Assembly: GCF_000427885.1 (NCBI RefSeq)
Contig: NZ_ATYW01000009.1
Location: 182,641 to 246,640, forward strand
Origin: Glycomyces tenuis DSM 44171
GTDB lineage: Bacteria > Actinomycetota > Actinomycetes > Mycobacteriales > Micromonosporaceae
DNA: 64,000 nt
Reading direction: 5' to 3'
The notes under the pieces are model-generated. The model was given only the letters and a program-made list of their open reading frames with translations. It ran no database searches and was not told where the DNA came from. This document shows positions 24,416 to 32,055 of the stretch, in pieces; within the stretch, counting starts at the first letter, position 1; each line of letters starts with the position of its first letter. The position numbers and the translations under genes were made by a program.

Positions 24416-24943
24416 TCATTCACGGTCCAGATCGGGGTGGATCGCCACGAACAGCGAATAGGGCTTCGCGCCCGGCCCCGGCTCCAGGTTCGCGAGCTCG
24501 TTGAACAGGCCCTTCAGGCGCCGCTCGAACTCCTCGTACTGCTCCTCGTCGAGCCGCAGGCCCAGCCTCGACACGTTCACCTGCGACGGGTCCGCCAACT
24601 GCGCGACCTCCGACTGGAACACCTGCAACATGGCCCCGGTCATGTCCGACCAGTACTGCTCGCCGAACTTCAGCCTCCACGACTTGCGCGTCGCCAGGTA
24701 CGGGATCTCCCGCGCGCCGCGCGCCCCGGAGCGCTCCTCCTGGGCCGCCAGGAAACCCGTGTCGACCAGTTTGCGCACGTGGTGCAGCACCGTGGCCGGG
24801 TTGGCCCCGAGCCGCTCGGCGATCTCCTTGTTGGTCAGCGCCTTGTCCAGGCACAGCCTGAGGATCCGCAGCCGCACCGCCGAGGCCACCGCCTTCGCCT
24901 CCGCCTCGGTGGCCAGGGGCCGGTCGTCGTTCGCATCCGCCAC
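24416..24943 (-). CDS. ArsR/helix-turn-helix type transcriptional regulator
   Basis: A 175-aa winged-helix regulator: AKAVASAVRLRILRLCLDKALTNKEIAERLGANPATVLHHVRKLVDTGFL is the DNA-binding part (about residues 15-65, quoted in pieces of the ArsR/YdfH-like pattern), followed by a helical effector or dimer region (VNVSRLGLRLDEEQYEEFERRL). No metal-binding CxC motif, so a metal sensor is unlikely. The GTG at 24943 is the only sensible start. It is divergent from an MFS transporter, with nested palindromes in the shared promoter; it probably represses that exporter. Confidence 0.82.
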   Translation of the reverse strand: MADANDDRPLATEAEAKAVASAVRLRILRLCLDKALTNKEIAERLGANPATVLHHVRKLVDTGFLAAQEERSGARGAREIPYLATRKSWRLKFGEQYWSDMTGAMLQVFQSEVAQLADPSQVNVSRLGLRLDEEQYEEFERRLKGLFNELANLEPGPGAKPYSLFVAIHPDLDRE

Positions 24944-24964
24944 GCCCTCATCGTAGCGGCATGA

Positions 24965-25004
24965 GCGATTGACTTTTCCCAATTGATTGGTAATACTCAA
25001 TCGC
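24965..25004. promoter_or_regulatory. Overlapping divergent promoters with nested operators (ArsR gene / MFS gene)
   Basis: Plus strand: TTGACT (24969-24974) and TAATAC (24991-24996), 16-base spacer. Minus strand: TTGAGT with AAAAGT at about 17 bases. An outer inverted repeat GCGATTGA (24965-24972) / TCAATCGC (24997-25004) encloses an inner one, CCAAT-TG-ATTGG (24979-24990), inside the spacer. A bound dimer would shut both promoters. Confidence 0.7.
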
Positions 25005-25034
25005 ATGACCCTTTTCCTCACCGGGGCCCGTTGA
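25005..25034 (+). CDS. Nine-codon leader ORF in front of the MFS gene
   Basis: An ATG at 25005, eight bases after the TAATAC minus-10 box, opens a nine-residue ORF (MTLFLTGAR) whose TGA overlaps the MFS start codon as TGATG. The transcript would be leaderless or nearly so, and the MFS gene, which has no ribosome site of its own, could be translated by re-initiation. Inferred from sequence layout only. Confidence 0.45.
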   Translation: MTLFLTGAR

Positions 25035-26290
25035 TGGCCCGCCTCGGACTGCTCCGCGACCACGACTTCCGCGGGCTGTTCCTGTCCACCACCGTCAGCC
25101 AGTTCGGCCAGCAGGTCACCATGCTCGCCCTGCCGCTCGTGGCGGTCGTCGCACTCGACGCGAGCGAGTTCGAAGTCGGCGCCCTCGCGGCCATGACCAC
25201 CCTCGCGTTCCTGCTCATCGGCCTGCCCGCCGGAGCCTGGGTCGACCGGTTGCGCCGCCGCAACGTGCTCATCAACGCCGACCTCGTCCGGGCGGCCCTG
25301 CTGATCACCGTGCCGATCGCCTGGTGGGCCGACGTCCTCACCATCTGGCAGCTCTACGTCGTCGCCCTCGTCAGCGGCGCCTTCACCGTCTTCTTCGACG
25401 TCGCCTACCAGAGCTACCTTCCCCACTTGGTCGGGAGGGAGAAATTGATCGAGGGCAACGCCAAGCTCGAGACCGTCCGCTCCACGGCGCAGCTGAGCGG
25501 ACCGGCGCTCGCCGGCCAGCTCATCGGATGGCTCGGCGCGCCCATCGCGCTCTTCGTCGACGCCGTCACCATGGGCGCCTCGGCCCTGTTCGTGGTGCGC
25601 ATCCGCCGCCGCGAGCCCAAACCCGAAGTCGCCCGCGACTCGAAGATCCTGAGCGAGGTCCGGGAGGGCCTGTCCTTCGTGCTCCGCAACCCCCACCTGC
25701 GGGCGATCGCCTGCTCGACCGGGCTGTACAACCTCTGGTCGTCCGGCTTCATGGCGATGCAGCTGGTGTACCTGGAGCGCGAGCTGGGGCTCACGGCCGG
25801 ACAGATCGGCCTGCTGCTGTCGAGCTTCGGCGTCGGCGGCCTGCTCGGCTCCTTCGTGGCGCGCCCGGTCGCCTCCCGGATCGGCGAGGGCCGGGTGCTG
25901 TGGGTCTCCCTGGCGGTGACCGTCCCCGGGCTGCTGTTCGTGCCCGCCGCCGGTCCCGACTGGACGCTGCTCCTCGCCGCGGCGGGCATGGTCCTGCTCG
26001 GCATCGGAGCGGTCGTCTACAACGTCACCCAGGTGAGCTTCCGACAGCGGCTGACCCCCGACCGGATGCTGGGGCGCATGAACGCCACCATCAGGTTCCT
26101 GGTCTGGGGAGTGCTTCCGGTGGGCTCGCTCATCGGCGGCGCGCTGGGCGAGGCCTACGGCTCGCAGGCGGCGCTGTGGATCACCGGCGCGGGATGCTGC
26201 CTGTCGTTCGTGCCGGTCTTCCTCTCGCCGCTGCGGAACCTGCGCGAACTCCCGCGTCCCGCCGAGGAGGCCGAGCCGGCCGCCGTCTGA
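25034..26290 (+). CDS. MFS transporter (drug-efflux type)
   Basis: A 418-aa major facilitator with about twelve membrane segments. The first loop motif GAWVDRLRRRNVL (motif A) and the second-half copy with ARPVASRIGEGRVL are present; NAKLETVRSTAQLSGPALAGQLIG is typical of the MdtG/enterobactin-exporter-like DHA3 group. Likely exports a hydrophobic compound or metabolite. The ATG at 25034 overlaps the stop of a nine-codon leader ORF; TTG at 25031 and 24983 are alternatives. Divergent from and probably controlled by the ArsR-type regulator. It ends three bases from the convergent GNAT gene. Confidence 0.9.
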   Translation: MARLGLLRDHDFRGLFLSTTVSQFGQQVTMLALPLVAVVALDASEFEVGALAAMTTLAFLLIGLPAGAWVDRLRRRNVLINADLVRAALLITVPIAWWADVLTIWQLYVVALVSGAFTVFFDVAYQSYLPHLVGREKLIEGNAKLETVRSTAQLSGPALAGQLIGWLGAPIALFVDAVTMGASALFVVRIRRREPKPEVARDSKILSEVREGLSFVLRNPHLRAIACSTGLYNLWSSGFMAMQLVYLERELGLTAGQIGLLLSSFGVGGLLGSFVARPVASRIGEGRVLWVSLAVTVPGLLFVPAAGPDWTLLLAAAGMVLLGIGAVVYNVTQVSFRQRLTPDRMLGRMNATIRFLVWGVLPVGSLIGGALGEAYGSQAALWITGAGCCLSFVPVFLSPLRNLRELPRPAEEAEPAAV

Positions 26291-26293
26291 GCC

Positions 26294-26812
26294 TCAGCCG
26301 AACTCAGCGAAGGCGGGCGGATAGTCGAAGCGGCCCCGCAGCCCCTCGTGCCACGCCGCGAGGGGCCGCACCTGGAAGTGCGGCGCCCAGCGCTCGTCCT
26401 GAGGAGTGACGCCGAGCTCCTCGGCGAGCACGAAACCGAAGCGGCCGTAGAACCCCGGATCCCCCAGCAGCACGATGCCCGGCTCGTCGCGGGCGTCGGC
26501 GGCGCCGATCACGGCGTGCATCAGCGCCGCCCCGATGCCCTTGCCGTGCAGCTCGGGCTCGACCCCGATGGGGCCGAGCCCGAGGACCCGCTCGCCGGCG
26601 AGCCGCCCGTGGGTGCAGACGACGTGCCCGACGACCTTCCCGTCGATCTCGGCCACCAGCGACAGCTGCGGCACCCAGTCCTCGCCCGCCCGCAGCGCGT
26701 CGACGAGGTCGGCCTCGCCGCCGGAGGCGTGCTCGGCGGTGGCGAAGGCGGCGTCCTGGACGGCGTGGACCGCGGCCCGGTCGCGTTCGGTCTCGCGTCG
26801 AATCAAAGTCAC
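26294..26812 (-). CDS. GNAT family N-acetyltransferase
   Basis: A 172-aa acetyltransferase. The acetyl-CoA motif A reads GPIGVEPELHGKGIGAALMHAVIG (V-x-x-x-x-Q/R-G-x-G-x-G/A type), and GDPGFYGRFGFVLAEELGV is the marker of the YhbS-like subgroup. The start is a GTG at 26812, with no clear ribosome site; the TTG two codons later is an alternative. Substrate unknown. It converges with the MFS gene and precedes a spacer leading to a small ORF on the same strand. Confidence 0.87.
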   Translation of the reverse strand: MTLIRRETERDRAAVHAVQDAAFATAEHASGGEADLVDALRAGEDWVPQLSLVAEIDGKVVGHVVCTHGRLAGERVLGLGPIGVEPELHGKGIGAALMHAVIGAADARDEPGIVLLGDPGFYGRFGFVLAEELGVTPQDERWAPHFQVRPLAAWHEGLRGRFDYPPAFAEFG

Positions 26813-26852
26813 CGGGCGAGTATCGCGGCCGATCCGGCCGACGGCAAGGCTT

Positions 26853-27044
26853 TTAGGGCACCGACCGGAGGAGACTGACGGTGCCGCCGTCCCGCCGGGC
26901 CACCTCGTCTGCGCGCTCAGGGCCCGCTCCGAGCACCCGGTCGCCGGGCCGCAGCGCCCACGACATCAAGGTGAGCACCGCGAACAGCCCGGTCCGGAAC
27001 ACGTGGACGGCTTCCGAGCCCGAGACGAGGTGCGAGCCTGTCAC
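26853..27044 (-). CDS. Small ORF of 63 aa, divergent to the ECF sigma gene
   Basis: I do not recognise this protein. It begins with GTG at 27044, seven bases after GAAGGGG, and its codons end in G or C almost throughout, which fits translation. One hydrophobic stretch (TGLFAVLTLMSWAL) could be a short membrane helix; the rest is polar. It starts 58 bases from the sigma-factor gene in the opposite direction, the place where partners or antagonists of ECF sigma factors are often encoded. It could also be the remnant of a longer gene. Confidence 0.4.
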   Translation of the reverse strand: MTGSHLVSGSEAVHVFRTGLFAVLTLMSWALRPGDRVLGAGPERADEVARRDGGTVSLLRSVP

Positions 27045-27102
27045 GCCGGCCCCTTCTGGCCGGTCAACACTGATGACCGACCACCCGAGGAGGATGTGAC
27101 CG

Positions 27103-27969
27103 ATGAGCGACGACGAATTCGCGGTGCAGCGTTTCGAGGAGCACCGCGCGCACCTGCATTCGGTGGCCTACCGGATGCTCGGCTCCGACGCCGAGGCCGA
27201 CGACGCCGTCCAGGAGACGTGGATGCGTTTCGCCCGCACCGACACCGCCGACGTCGAGAACCTGCGCGGCTGGCTCACCACCGTCGCCTCGCGGGTGTGC
27301 CTGAACATGCTCAAGTCGCGCAGGACACGCCGCGAGGACCCGCTCGAGACCAGCACCGCCGCCGCCCGCCCGGCCGACGGCGTCGACCCCGAACGCGAGG
27401 CCGTCCTGTCCGACTCGGTCGGCCTGGCCCTGCTCGTGGTCCTCGACTCGCTCACCCCGGCCGAGCGCCTGGCGTTCGTCCTCCACGACATGTTCGCCGT
27501 GCCCTACGACCGGATCGCGCCGATCGTCGACCGCACCCCGGAGGCCACCAGACAGCTCGCCAGCCGCGCCCGCCGCCGCGTGCGGGGCTCGTCGCCGGTG
27601 CCCGACGCCGGCCACCGGCGCCGGGTGGTGGAGGCGTTCCTCGCCGCCGCCCGCGAAGGCGACTTCGAAGCGCTCTTGGAGGTCCTCGACCCCGAGATCG
27701 TGGTCCGCGCCGACGAGGCGTCCGTGCGGGCCGGAGCCCCCGAAGGCGAGGTCACCGGCGTCAAGGCGGTGGCCGCGATGTTCCTCGGGCGCGCCAAGGC
27801 CGCCGTCCCCGCGCTCGTCGACGGCGCCGTCGGCGCCATGTGGACGCACCGCGGCGTGCCGCGGGCGGTGCTCCACTTCACCGTCGAGGACGGCAGGATC
27901 GCGGCGATCGAGATCGTCTCCGACCCCGAGCGGATCGAGGCGTACGAGCTGTCCGCGCTCAAGGACTGA
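27103..27969 (+). CDS. ECF sigma factor with C-terminal SnoaL/NTF2-like domain
   Basis: A 288-aa sigma-70 family protein of the ECF41/SigJ kind. Region 2 spans about residues 10-75 (AYRMLGSDAEADDAVQETWMRF; RGWLTTVASRVCLNML), region 4 about 125-180 (LTPAERLAFVLHDMFAVPYDRIAPIVDRTPEATRQLASRARRR, quoted as pattern). An NTF2-like fold follows from about 190, with HRRRVVEAFLAAAREGDFEALLEVL and a late DGRIAAIEIVSDPERI. In ECF41 proteins this domain replaces a separate anti-sigma factor. AGGAGG lies nine bases before the ATG. No classical anti-sigma gene is adjacent. It ends at a strong hairpin shared with the GH42 operon. Confidence 0.9.
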   Translation: MSDDEFAVQRFEEHRAHLHSVAYRMLGSDAEADDAVQETWMRFARTDTADVENLRGWLTTVASRVCLNMLKSRRTRREDPLETSTAAARPADGVDPEREAVLSDSVGLALLVVLDSLTPAERLAFVLHDMFAVPYDRIAPIVDRTPEATRQLASRARRRVRGSSPVPDAGHRRRVVEAFLAAAREGDFEALLEVLDPEIVVRADEASVRAGAPEGEVTGVKAVAAMFLGRAKAAVPALVDGAVGAMWTHRGVPRAVLHFTVEDGRIAAIEIVSDPERIEAYELSALKD

Positions 27970-27978
27970 CATCGCGAA

Positions 27979-28017
27979 GGGGCCGTTCGCGACCGGCATC
28001 CGGTCGCGAACGGCCCC
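27979..28017. terminator. Bidirectional terminator between sigma-factor gene and GH42 operon
   Basis: GGGGCCGTTCGCGACCG (27979-27995) and its exact inverse (28001-28017) enclose a five-base loop GCATC. The 17-bp perfect stem starts nine bases after the sigma-factor stop and ends twelve bases before the convergent GH42 stop. Confidence 0.85.
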
Positions 28018-28029
28018 TCCACGTGCCGT

Positions 28030-30141
28030 CTACTCCTCGACCAGGACCCGCACGTCCCAGGCGCCGAGCCGCAGCGTGTCACCCGAGGCGTACGAGCCCT
28101 CGCCCAGCGCGTCGCGCACGGCCGAGGGCAGCTCGAAGTCGACCTCGTCCCACGACCAGTTGTGGACGAAGCGCACCGTGCGGCCGTCGCCGGTCCGGCC
28201 GCTCGTCGCCGTCACGCTCGGGTGCGAGGGCCGCCAGGCGTCCTCCGGTGCGATCCACTGGAACAGGGCCTTCGCGAAGGCCGGGTCCGGGACCGTCCCG
28301 ACGTAGGTGACGCGGCCCTTCCCGTGCGCCCTGGTCGAGGCCGCGGTGAACTGGCCGTAGTGCGGGTGGACGTACTCGGCCAGCGCCTCGGCCCCGTCGA
28401 GCCGCAGTCCGTCGGCCCAGCGCGTGGCCGCCGCGCCCTCGGGCAGCTCCAGCGGTGAGCCCTCGGCGGCGCGGACCGCCACGCGCCCCGAGAGGTTCGC
28501 GAACTCGTCGTACCAGGCCCCGGCCGCCTCGGCGAGCCTGCCCGGCTTGACCTCCAGGCGCGCCCGGGCCTCCTCGTCGCCGTAGCCGGTGCGCGGGCCC
28601 ACGATCAGGTGGCCGCCCGCCGCGGCGTATTCGCCCAGCCAGTCCAGCTGCGCGTCGTCGGCGATGTAGAGCCCCGCGGCCACCAGCACCGGGTGCCGCT
28701 TCGCGAACGCCTCCGGGGCGTCGAGCTGCTCGACGTGGACGATCCTGGTCTGGAGCCCGGCGTCGAACGCGCCCCGGTAGAACGGGTCCACGATCGACTC
28801 GTACGACTTCGGGTCCGGGCCGCGGTCGCCGAGCGCCAGCTGCGGATGCGTAGCCAGGCCCCACTGGCTCGCCTTGGAGTACAGCACCGCCACATCCGCG
28901 TCCGGCGTCATGTCCGCCAGCAGCTCACCGGCCCGGCGCAGCTCGCCGCCGAGGACCGCGAGCTCGCGGTAGGTCCGGCCCGGCTCCCTGCTGTGCGGCA
29001 GGACGCCGCCCCAGTACGTCTCTGCTCCGAAGTGGAGCGTGTGCCAGTGCCAGTACTCGACCATCCGCGCCCCGCGCGAGACCAGCGCCCAGCCGGCCTG
29101 CCGCCACTGCCCGTCGTAGGCCGGCTCGTTGCTCCACGGCCCGCCGATCGCCTGCGCATTGGTCTCGGTGACCAGGAACGGCGCCTGCTTCGAGGAGAAC
29201 AGCCGGTCGGCCGAGTGGTAGAGCGCCCAGGTGCCCTCGGTCATCCAGTCCTGGGCCTCGCCGTCGTCCTTCGGCAGCGCGAACGCGTCCTGCATCCGGT
29301 AGTACGGGTTCCCGGCGGTGACGTCGAGCCGCTCGGCGACCGCCCGGTCGTCCACGGCCGGACGCGGATAGGAGATGCACGTGGTCACGAACTGGTCCTC
29401 GCGCGCGTACTCGCGCGCGATGTCGGCCTGCCAGCCGATGAACTCGGTGGTCAGCTCGTTCTGGAACCGCCGCCACGCCAGGGCGTACTGCGGCTGCGCG
29501 TTGCCGTCGGGCCGCCACAGGTCCGCCCACGTCGAGATCCGGTGCGACCAGTACACCAGGCCCCATTCGCGGTTGAGGGTCTCGACGTCGCCGTAGGCGT
29601 GCCGCAGGTAGTCGACGAAGCGTTCGAAGACACCGTGGTTGTGGAAGATCTGGAGGCCCGGCTCGTTGTCGACCTGGAAGCCGATGACGGCCGGGTGGTC
29701 GGCGTGGTGGGCCAGGATCGCGCGGATCACCCGCTCGGCGTGGAACCTGAACGCCGGGTGCGTGTAGTCGACCTCCTGCCTCGCGCCCCAGCCGATCCGC
29801 TCGCCGGTCCGGTGCTCCCCGGCGATCTCGGGGTAGAGCCGCGCCAGCCACGGCGGCACGGCGTAGGTCGGCGTGCCGAGGATGACGCCGATGCCGCGCT
29901 CGCGCGCCCCGTCGAGGACCGGCGTGAGCCAGCCGAGGTCGAAGTCGCCGCTCTGGGGCTCCCAGGTGCTCCAGACCGACTCGCCGACGCGGATGACGGA
30001 GAACCCGGCCTCCACCATGAGGTCGAGGTCGGTCGCGAGCCGGTCCCGCGCGGGGCCCGACAGGAGGCCGCGCTGCGACTCCGGCTGGTACTCGTGGTAG
30101 TACGCGGCCCCGAACAGGATCGGGTTCGGCCAGTTCTGCAT
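28030..30141 (-). CDS. Family 42 beta-galactosidase
   Basis: A 703-aa GH42 enzyme that removes terminal beta-D-galactose from oligosaccharides in the cytoplasm. The TIM-barrel domain (about 1-400) has acid/base Glu160 in FQVDNEPG and nucleophile Glu326 in LVTETNAQ; the trimerisation domain with DVAVLYSKASQWGL follows, then the small C-terminal beta domain ending VRVLVEE. No signal peptide. AAAAAGGAAA precedes the ATG. It follows the lacI-type regulator and a CUT1 sugar transporter, so it most likely acts on imported galacto-oligosaccharides, possibly fragments of galactan or arabinogalactan. Confidence 0.95.
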   Translation of the reverse strand: MQNWPNPILFGAAYYHEYQPESQRGLLSGPARDRLATDLDLMVEAGFSVIRVGESVWSTWEPQSGDFDLGWLTPVLDGARERGIGVILGTPTYAVPPWLARLYPEIAGEHRTGERIGWGARQEVDYTHPAFRFHAERVIRAILAHHADHPAVIGFQVDNEPGLQIFHNHGVFERFVDYLRHAYGDVETLNREWGLVYWSHRISTWADLWRPDGNAQPQYALAWRRFQNELTTEFIGWQADIAREYAREDQFVTTCISYPRPAVDDRAVAERLDVTAGNPYYRMQDAFALPKDDGEAQDWMTEGTWALYHSADRLFSSKQAPFLVTETNAQAIGGPWSNEPAYDGQWRQAGWALVSRGARMVEYWHWHTLHFGAETYWGGVLPHSREPGRTYRELAVLGGELRRAGELLADMTPDADVAVLYSKASQWGLATHPQLALGDRGPDPKSYESIVDPFYRGAFDAGLQTRIVHVEQLDAPEAFAKRHPVLVAAGLYIADDAQLDWLGEYAAAGGHLIVGPRTGYGDEEARARLEVKPGRLAEAAGAWYDEFANLSGRVAVRAAEGSPLELPEGAAATRWADGLRLDGAEALAEYVHPHYGQFTAASTRAHGKGRVTYVGTVPDPAFAKALFQWIAPEDAWRPSHPSVTATSGRTGDGRTVRFVHNWSWDEVDFELPSAVRDALGEGSYASGDTLRLGAWDVRVLVEE

Positions 30142-30171
30142 TGGTGGTTTCCTTTTTCTACTCGGAGAAGA

Positions 30172-30204
30172 GGGCCGGGGGTCGTCCTCGCGTGGCCCCG
30201 GCCC
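30172..30204 (-). other. Hairpin inside the operon, between permease and GH42 genes
   Basis: GGGCCGGGG (30172-30180) and CCCCGGCCC (30196-30204) form a perfect 9-bp stem with a 15-base loop in the 79-base gap before the GH42 gene. It may stop part of the transcripts or protect the 3' end of the transporter message, lowering enzyme expression relative to the transporter. Confidence 0.5.
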
Positions 30205-30220
30205 GGCTGTGGGGTTCGCT

Positions 30221-31129
30221 CTACTGCTTGACGGCCCCGGTCATCAGACCGGACTGCCAGTAGCGCTGGAGGAACAGGAACGCGATGATCAGCGGGACGA
30301 CCGACAGGAGCGAGCCGGTGACGACCAGCGGGATGAGGTCGCCGCTCGCGCCGCCCGCGGCCGCCGCCTGGCCCTGCCAGCGCGCCAGGCCCACCGTGAT
30401 CGGGTACAGGTCCGGGTCGTTGAGCATGATCAGCGGCAGGAAGTAGTTGTTCCAGGTGTTCACGAGGGTGAACAGCAGGACCGTCGCGAATCCGGGCGCG
30501 AGCAGCCGCAGCGTCACCTGGAAGAAGATCCGGAACTCGCCGGCCCCGTCGATGCGCCCGGCCTCCAGGAGGCTGTCGGGCACCGCGGACTGGACGTACA
30601 CGGTCATCAGGAACAGCCCGAACGGGTTGATCAGCGAGGGCAGGATGATCGCCCACGGCGTGTCGGCGAGGCCGATCTGGCTGAACAGCAGGTACGTCGG
30701 GATCGCGAGCGCCGTGGTCGGCACCATGACCGCGCCGAGCACGATCATGAACATCGTCCGGTCGCCCCTGAAGCGGTACTTCGCGAAGCCGTACCCGGCC
30801 AGGGACGCCAGCAGCGCCCCGCCTCCGGCGGCGGTGATCGCGTACAGCAGCGTGTTGCCCATCCACCGCAGGAACACGTTCCCGTCGTGGGAGACGGTCC
30901 GCCCGATGTTGTCGAACAGGGCGAAGTCGCCGGAGAACCACAGCCCGAAGGTGGAGAACAGGTCCGTGCTGGTCTTGCTGGAGGACACCAGGAGCCAGAA
31001 CAGCGGCAGCAGGAAGTAGGCCGCGGCGGCGAGCATCCCCACCGTCAGGACGGTGCTGCGCCCGCTCCTGCGCCCGGTGCGCCGTGCCCGCCCGGTGCGG
31101 GGGCGCTCGATCATCGTCTCAGCGGTCAT
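30221..31129 (-). CDS. CUT1 sugar ABC transporter permease (MalG type)
   Basis: A 302-aa permease with a basic start and six membrane helices (TVLTVGMLAAAAYFLLPLFWLL is the first). The EAA loop reads LLEAGRIDGAGEFRIFFQVTLRLLAPG. The C-terminal QSGLMTGAVKQ end is typical of MalG-like subunits. The ATG at 31129 overlaps the stop of the partner permease (ATGA). No ATPase gene is present in the operon, so a shared MsiK-type ATPase encoded elsewhere is probably used, as in Streptomyces. Confidence 0.94.
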   Translation of the reverse strand: MTAETMIERPRTGRARRTGRRSGRSTVLTVGMLAAAAYFLLPLFWLLVSSSKTSTDLFSTFGLWFSGDFALFDNIGRTVSHDGNVFLRWMGNTLLYAITAAGGGALLASLAGYGFAKYRFRGDRTMFMIVLGAVMVPTTALAIPTYLLFSQIGLADTPWAIILPSLINPFGLFLMTVYVQSAVPDSLLEAGRIDGAGEFRIFFQVTLRLLAPGFATVLLFTLVNTWNNYFLPLIMLNDPDLYPITVGLARWQGQAAAAGGASGDLIPLVVTGSLLSVVPLIIAFLFLQRYWQSGLMTGAVKQ

Positions 31130-32055
31130 GACCGGCTCCTGCGGTTGGTGAGGAACATGAACACGTACGAGCCGACCAGGATGACCATGCCCAGGATGAA
31201 CGACACCGCGGCGGCGTAGTTGTACTCCTGGCCGACGAAGGCGAGGTTGTAGGCGTACAGGTTGGGCGTGTAGGCCCGGTCGATGACGGTGGGCGCCAGC
31301 CCTTGCAGCAGGTTCGGCTCGTTGAACAGCTGGAAGCTGCCGATGATCGAGAAGATCAGGCAGACCATGAGGGCGCCGCGCAGCGCCGGGATCTTGATGC
31401 TCCAGGCGGTGCGCCACGGCCCGGCCCCGTCGACCGCGGCCGCCTCGTACAGTTCGCCGGGGACGGCCCGCAGCGCGGCGAACAGGATCACCATGTTGTA
31501 GCCGGTGAACTCCCAGAACACGATGTTGGCGAGCGAGCCGAGCATGAGGTCGGCCCCGAGGAAGTCCGGCGCGCTCGCCCCGATCTTCTCGGCGAGCTGC
31601 GCGAAGGGCCCGAAGTCGGGCCCGTACAGGTAGCCCCACATGAGGGCCGCGATGACGCCCGGGACGGCGTAGGGCACGAAGATGCTCAGCCGCGCGAACC
31701 TGGAGAGGCGGACCATCCCGGTGTCGAGCGCGAGCGCGAGGAACAGCGCCACGACGAGCATGACCGGCACTTGCAGGAGGAAGAACAGCCCGACGCGGCC
31801 GATGCCGGTCCACAGCTCGGCGTCGCCGAAGGCCCGCGTGTAGTTCTCGAAGCCGACGAAGACGGTGCCGCCGACGAGCTGCTCGCGGAAGAAACTGAAG
31901 TACGCGGCGTAGATCAGCGGCACCAGGAACATCGCGGCGAACACGATCATGAACGGCGCGACGAAGAGGTACCCGGCCCTGCCCGAGCGGTTCGTCCTGC
32001 CGCGCCTGGCGGGCGCCTCGGCCCGCGCCTTCCGTGCGGTGGCGGTGGCGGTCAT
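31126..32055 (-). CDS. CUT1 sugar ABC transporter permease (MalF type)
   Basis: A 309-aa permease with six helices, beginning with AGYLFVAPFMIVFAAMFLVPLIYAAYFSF in two halves of the first helix. The EAA coupling loop is ELYEAAAVDGAGPWRTAWSIKIPALRG. The ATG at 32055 overlaps the stop of the binding-protein gene (ATGA). It forms the channel together with the MalG-like product. Confidence 0.94.
   Translation of the reverse strand: MTATATARKARAEAPARRGRTNRSGRAGYLFVAPFMIVFAAMFLVPLIYAAYFSFFREQLVGGTVFVGFENYTRAFGDAELWTGIGRVGLFFLLQVPVMLVVALFLALALDTGMVRLSRFARLSIFVPYAVPGVIAALMWGYLYGPDFGPFAQLAEKIGASAPDFLGADLMLGSLANIVFWEFTGYNMVILFAALRAVPGELYEAAAVDGAGPWRTAWSIKIPALRGALMVCLIFSIIGSFQLFNEPNLLQGLAPTVIDRAYTPNLYAYNLAFVGQEYNYAAAVSFILGMVILVGSYVFMFLTNRRSRS

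Noticed and set aside
21102-24419. Minus-strand reading frame of 1105 codons across glpK and glpD
   Set aside because: It is the mirror of two clear genes with intact motifs; long antisense frames are expected in GC-rich DNA. Its composition (Val/Gly/Arg/Leu with no fold motif) is that of a shadow.
27064-27999. Minus-strand frame opposite the sigma-factor gene
   Set aside because: Shadow of a well-supported ECF gene; no motif.
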